Of a DNA stretch of 9,246 nucleotides, positions 6,786 to 9,246 are shown piece after piece. Positions within the stretch are counted from its first letter, which is position 1. Every line of letters begins with the position of its first letter. The notes beneath the pieces were generated by a model. That model searched no databases, was not told where the DNA came from, and saw only the letters and a program-made list of their open reading frames with translations. Source of the stretch: Burkholderiales bacterium (GTDB lineage Bacteria > Pseudomonadota > Gammaproteobacteria > Burkholderiales > Burkholderiaceae); NCBI GenBank assembly GCA_947447845.1, contig CANFNO010000071.1:1-9246 (forward strand). The letters are read 5' to 3'. Made by a program: the position numbers and the translations under genes.

Positions 6786-9124
6786 ATCTCACACAAGGTG
6801 CGGCACGCGAAAAGATCGATGCGCCCAATGTTGCGGCGCTTCGCAATACCGGGGTGCTGATCGAAGACCCGCGTCGCGAGCGACCCCGCTATTTCGATGG
6901 CCGCTTTCTTAGCGCACGCGATCTGACGCGCGACCAGCAATACTTCCTGACGCGTGAGGCCGATCTGGGACGCTCTGCCGGCAGCGGCGTGGCGCATGGA
7001 CTGTTCGTGACACCCGGCGGCACGCCGCACGCGCTGCAGGTGTCAGCGGGACAAGGGGTCACGCCTGCGGGCGAACTGGTGCTCATCCCGCATGACATGA
7101 AAATCAATCTTGCCGATGTGCCGGTGGCCGAAATGCTCTCCGCAAAATTTGGCTTGTCGCGCATCGCGGTCGCGCCCTTGCGCAGTCGCACGGGCCTGTT
7201 TGTGCTGGCCTTGCGCCCGGTCGAATTTACCGCCAACCCGATTGGCGCCTATCCGACCTCGCTGACCGGGCCCCGCACGGTTGAAGACGGCGACGTCATC
7301 GAAGCCACCGCGCTGGTCTTGGTGCCGTATCAGGACGACGGCGGCGCCGATGCGCTGGAAGCGCGCCGGGGCCGTGCCGCACGCGCCATATTCACGCAGG
7401 GCACGCAGAACGTCGCCTCGGCCAACGTGTTGCCGATTGCCATGCTCGCGCTGCAATCGAACAGCATTGTCTGGATTGACGAAGCGCTGGTGCGCCGTGA
7501 GTTGGGTGCTGACCGTGGCGACCTGCCGGGCCTGGGCTTTGCGCCGCGTGCCTTGCGGCTGGCGCATTTGCTGCAACACCAGACGCATCTGGCGGATGTG
7601 GTGGCGCAGATGCATGGCCGCAATTTTGCGGCGGCGACGCAGTTTCCGGCGCTGCCGCCCGCTGGCCCGTTGCCGCCCGGCACCATCGACACGCGGGACT
7701 TCACGCAGCGCTATTTCCCGGCAGAAGTGGATGTCGATTTCTCGATCATTCCCGAGGATGAATTGCCCGCGCTGATCGAAGAAGCACTGGCCCTTGCGCC
7801 CATCGACTTCCTGGCTTCTGAGGCGGCGTTGGATCTCACCGCCGTGCTGGTGCTGGCACCAGTGCCACGCAGCGACTACCGCGCCGTCATGGCCAAACTG
7901 GAATCCCGCAGGCGCGTGCTCAAGGCCAGTGCCCCCAACTTGGTGGCCCAACGCAAGCCGCTCGAAATATTGCAACGCCTGCGTTTGCCGCCACCCTTTG
8001 TGCTGCCCGATGTGTCGAACCCGGCCGATGCCGAGTGGGCGCGTCTGGCCAATCTGCCCACGCTGTGGTATGTGCGCCGCCGCAACCTGGCTTACCGCGA
8101 CGATCTGGTGGGCAATGGCGTGGCCGCCACCGGACGCGATGAAATCGCCCTGGAAGACGCGGTGCGCGGGCGCATCAAACAGCTTGAGCTGTACCCGCAG
8201 TTTGACGCGGTGCTGGCAAAGACCACGACCAAGGCCGCCTGGAGCGTCATGAGTCTGCTGGCCCTGCCGCGCCTGGTTGAATCCCCTGCGCTTACCGCCG
8301 CAGCTTTGGGAGCGCTCAGTTCCAAGGCAGCGGCATCACGCAGCGGTCGCCTGGACAACGCCGACGTGCTGGCGGTGGGCGTTTACCTCAACACTCCCGG
8401 TGTGGGCGACGGGCTGGTGATTCTCGAACGCAGCACGATTGGCGGCGTGGCGGTACCGGCACTCACCAGTCTGGCCAGCAACGATGCCTGGCGCACCCTG
8501 GATACCGCAGCCGTAGCAACGCCGGTTGCCAATTTGGCCAATCTGGTGGCACGGTTCGAACCTATGTCGACGATCAAGGCGGGGGGCGTGGCGCCGGTGT
8601 CCGTGTCGATTCCAACGGCAACCATCGTGGCGGATAAGTTGGCTACGACCTTGGTGACTGACAACGTGGCGACGACTCCGGTGGTGGACAAGTTGGCGAC
8701 GACCTTGGTGACGGATAAGGTGGCGACGACTCCGGTGGTGGACAAGGTGGCGACGACTCCCGTGGTGGACAAGGTGGCGACTGCTCCCGTGGTGGACAAG
8801 GTGGCGACTGCTCCGGTGGTGGACAAGTTGGCAACGACCTTGGTGGTGGATAAGTTGGCGACGACCCTGGTGGCTGATAAGTTGGCGACGACCCTGGTGG
8901 CGGACAGGTTGTCGACCACTATGCTGACTGGCAAAGTCATCGCCAAAAAATCTGCGGCCACGGTTGCCAGCAAGCCGGTGAGCCCCGCAAAGTCGTCCAA
9001 GCTGGCGGCGGCGGCAAAGAAGGCCACCGCCAAAAGCGCAGCGGTGAAAAAGCCTGCGGCCAAGGCGCCCACAGCGAAGACACCTGCTGCCAAGAAGCCC
9101 GCTGCGAAGAAGCCCGCGAAATGA
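6776..9124 (+). CDS. Injection-locus protein with paralogous N-terminal domain, nonapeptide repeats and histone-H1-like tail
   Basis: The 782-residue protein has three parts. Residues 1 to about 320 share the domain of the preceding gene product: RRERPRYFDGRFLSARDL (33-50), DQQYFL, GSGVAHGLFV, ALQVSAGQGVTPAGELVLIP, and FTQRYFP from 309. Residues about 320-617 are a mixed alpha/beta region (PEDELPALIEEALALAPIDF, then LWYVRRRNLAYRDDLVGNG) that I do not recognise. Residues 618-716 are eleven copies of a nine-residue repeat of the form V-x-D-K-[LV]-A-T-[TA]-[LP]. Residues 717-782 form a tail with 18 Lys, many Ala and Pro, and no Asp, Glu or Arg, resembling bacterial H1-like and AlgP-type tails. 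There is no signal peptide. The front part suggests a place in the injection particle. The tail could bind DNA, RNA, polyphosphate or an acidic surface; this is inference. Start chosen from GGAG at 6766-6769. The end and the repeat copy number are likely to vary between strains. Confidence 0.88.
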   Translation: MAINLTQGAAREKIDAPNVAALRNTGVLIEDPRRERPRYFDGRFLSARDLTRDQQYFLTREADLGRSAGSGVAHGLFVTPGGTPHALQVSAGQGVTPAGELVLIPHDMKINLADVPVAEMLSAKFGLSRIAVAPLRSRTGLFVLALRPVEFTANPIGAYPTSLTGPRTVEDGDVIEATALVLVPYQDDGGADALEARRGRAARAIFTQGTQNVASANVLPIAMLALQSNSIVWIDEALVRRELGADRGDLPGLGFAPRALRLAHLLQHQTHLADVVAQMHGRNFAAATQFPALPPAGPLPPGTIDTRDFTQRYFPAEVDVDFSIIPEDELPALIEEALALAPIDFLASEAALDLTAVLVLAPVPRSDYRAVMAKLESRRRVLKASAPNLVAQRKPLEILQRLRLPPPFVLPDVSNPADAEWARLANLPTLWYVRRRNLAYRDDLVGNGVAATGRDEIALEDAVRGRIKQLELYPQFDAVLAKTTTKAAWSVMSLLALPRLVESPALTAAALGALSSKAAASRSGRLDNADVLAVGVYLNTPGVGDGLVILERSTIGGVAVPALTSLASNDAWRTLDTAAVATPVANLANLVARFEPMSTIKAGGVAPVSVSIPTATIVADKLATTLVTDNVATTPVVDKLATTLVTDKVATTPVVDKVATTPVVDKVATAPVVDKVATAPVVDKLATTLVVDKLATTLVADKLATTLVADRLSTTMLTGKVIAKKSAATVASKPVSPAKSSKLAAAAKKATAKSAAVKKPAAKAPTAKTPAAKKPAAKKPAK
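8627..8923 (+). repeat. Eleven tandem 27-bp repeats encoding a nonapeptide
   Basis: Units begin at 8627, 8654, 8681, 8708, 8735, 8762, 8789, 8816, 8843, 8870 and 8897. Each encodes V-[VTA]-D-K-[LV]-A-T-[TA]-[LP], with small changes in unit 2 (Asn for Lys) and unit 11 (VADRLSTTM). There are two subtypes: Leu at position 5 goes with Leu at position 9 (units 1, 3, 8, 9, 10), and Val at 5 goes with Pro at 9 (units 2, 4, 5, 6, 7). Units 5-7 differ by only a few bases, indicating recent duplication. The period keeps the frame, so gain or loss of units changes only protein length. Confidence 0.95.
8924..9121 (+). repeat. Low-complexity Lys/Ala/Pro-rich coding tail
   Basis: This stretch encodes the last 66 residues of the protein, with 18 lysines and no acidic residue. 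It includes imperfect copies of AKKPA and AKTPA near the end (PAAKKPAAKKPAK). The composition resembles the C-terminal tails of bacterial histone-H1-like proteins, which are disordered and bind nucleic acids. The match is by composition only. Confidence 0.85.
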
Positions 9125-9165
9125 AACCTCCATCTGACACCCCATCAAGCGGAGCACAGCCGTGA
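9121..9165 (+). other. Possible bridging micro-ORF (14 codons) joined by ATGA and GTGA overlaps
   Basis: ATG at 9121 overlaps the preceding stop (ATGA) and the frame runs 14 codons (MKPPSDTPSSGAQP) to a TGA that overlaps the following GTG start (GTGA at 9162-9165). Both junctions are of the kind used in translational coupling. The peptide shares a PSxTP core with the micro-ORF at 5767 (PSATP, PSDTP). There is no good ribosome site ahead of it. It may be a coupling device, a tiny protein or chance. Confidence 0.28.
9151..9154 (+). promoter_or_regulatory. Shine-Dalgarno (GGAG) of the gene starting at 9162
   Basis: GGAG lies seven bases before GTG at 9162 and is the main reason for placing a gene start there. 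Confidence 0.6.
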
Positions 9166-9246
9166 GCATCCAAACCATACAACAGCCTTTGCCCGGCGAG
9201 CGTGTCGTCGGCCTCTCTCCCGAGACGGCAACCGAGGCCGTCAGTG
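9162..9246 (+). CDS. Partial gene (5' end), unrecognised protein
   Basis: A GTG with GGAG seven bases upstream opens a frame that runs to the right edge without a stop. The 28 visible residues begin MSIQTIQQPLPGERVV and continue GLSPETATEAV. This is too short to assign to a family. It lacks the YFxGxLL domain of the two preceding proteins in the part seen, and no signal peptide is apparent. Position suggests that it continues the same operon. An internal start or a chance frame cannot be excluded. Confidence 0.6.
   Translation, partial: MSIQTIQQPLPGERVVGLSPETATEAVS

Noticed and set aside
7043..7975. Minus-strand frame of 310 residues rich in His, Gln and Arg
   Set aside because: It is opposite the 782-residue protein gene; the odd composition is an antisense effect and no start context supports it.
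8627..8923. CRISPR-like array
   Set aside because: There are no unique spacers: repeats are contiguous 27-bp coding units with no separation.
8336..9178. Minus-strand frames through the 27-bp repeats, including a Pro/Ser/Cys-rich one
   Set aside because: A repeat whose length is a multiple of three stays open in several frames. The + strand reading continues a gene with recognisable domains.

Overview
The window is a GC-rich stretch with every credible gene on the + strand and genes packed end to end. It reads as the baseplate part of a contractile injection system, either an extracellular phage-tail-like particle or a related domesticated tail. I see no capsid, packaging, integrase or lysis gene, although only 9.2 kb is visible. 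High GC, Shine-Dalgarno starts and a Lys/Ala/Pro histone-H1-like tail fit a proteobacterium, perhaps a betaproteobacterium. That placement is inference; nothing here fixes the taxon.

Layout: (1) 1-464, the 3' end of a gene whose protein ends in a long hydrophobic segment with cysteines; (2) 461-856, a GPW/gp25-type baseplate wedge protein; (3) 859-3120, a large gpJ/gp6-like baseplate assembly protein of the TIGR02243 type; (4) 3120-5774, a tail protein with a C-terminal gpI-like TIGR02242 region and a long N-terminal part of probable beta structure; (5) 5811-6737 and (6) 6776-9124, two proteins sharing an N-terminal domain and probably paralogous; (7) the start of another gene at 9162. The tube, sheath, spike, tape measure, ATPase and any effector would lie outside the window.

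There are two translation regimes. Genes 1 to 4 are joined by stop/start overlaps or a 2-nt gap, as expected for wedge parts made in fixed ratios. Genes 4/5, 5/6 and 6/7 are separated by gaps of 36, 38 and 37 nt, each with its own Shine-Dalgarno, and each gap is spanned by a tiny reading frame of 14 or 15 codons. No promoter or terminator is visible, so the operon probably runs past both ends.

The most unusual part is the 3' end of gene 6. An injection-system accessory protein carries eleven copies of a nine-residue repeat (27 bp each) in two co-varying subtypes, followed by a 66-residue tail with 18 lysines and no acidic residue. I know of no described role for this combination. The hydrophobic C-terminus of gene 1 is the second point of interest, because it suggests contact of the baseplate with a membrane or another apolar surface.
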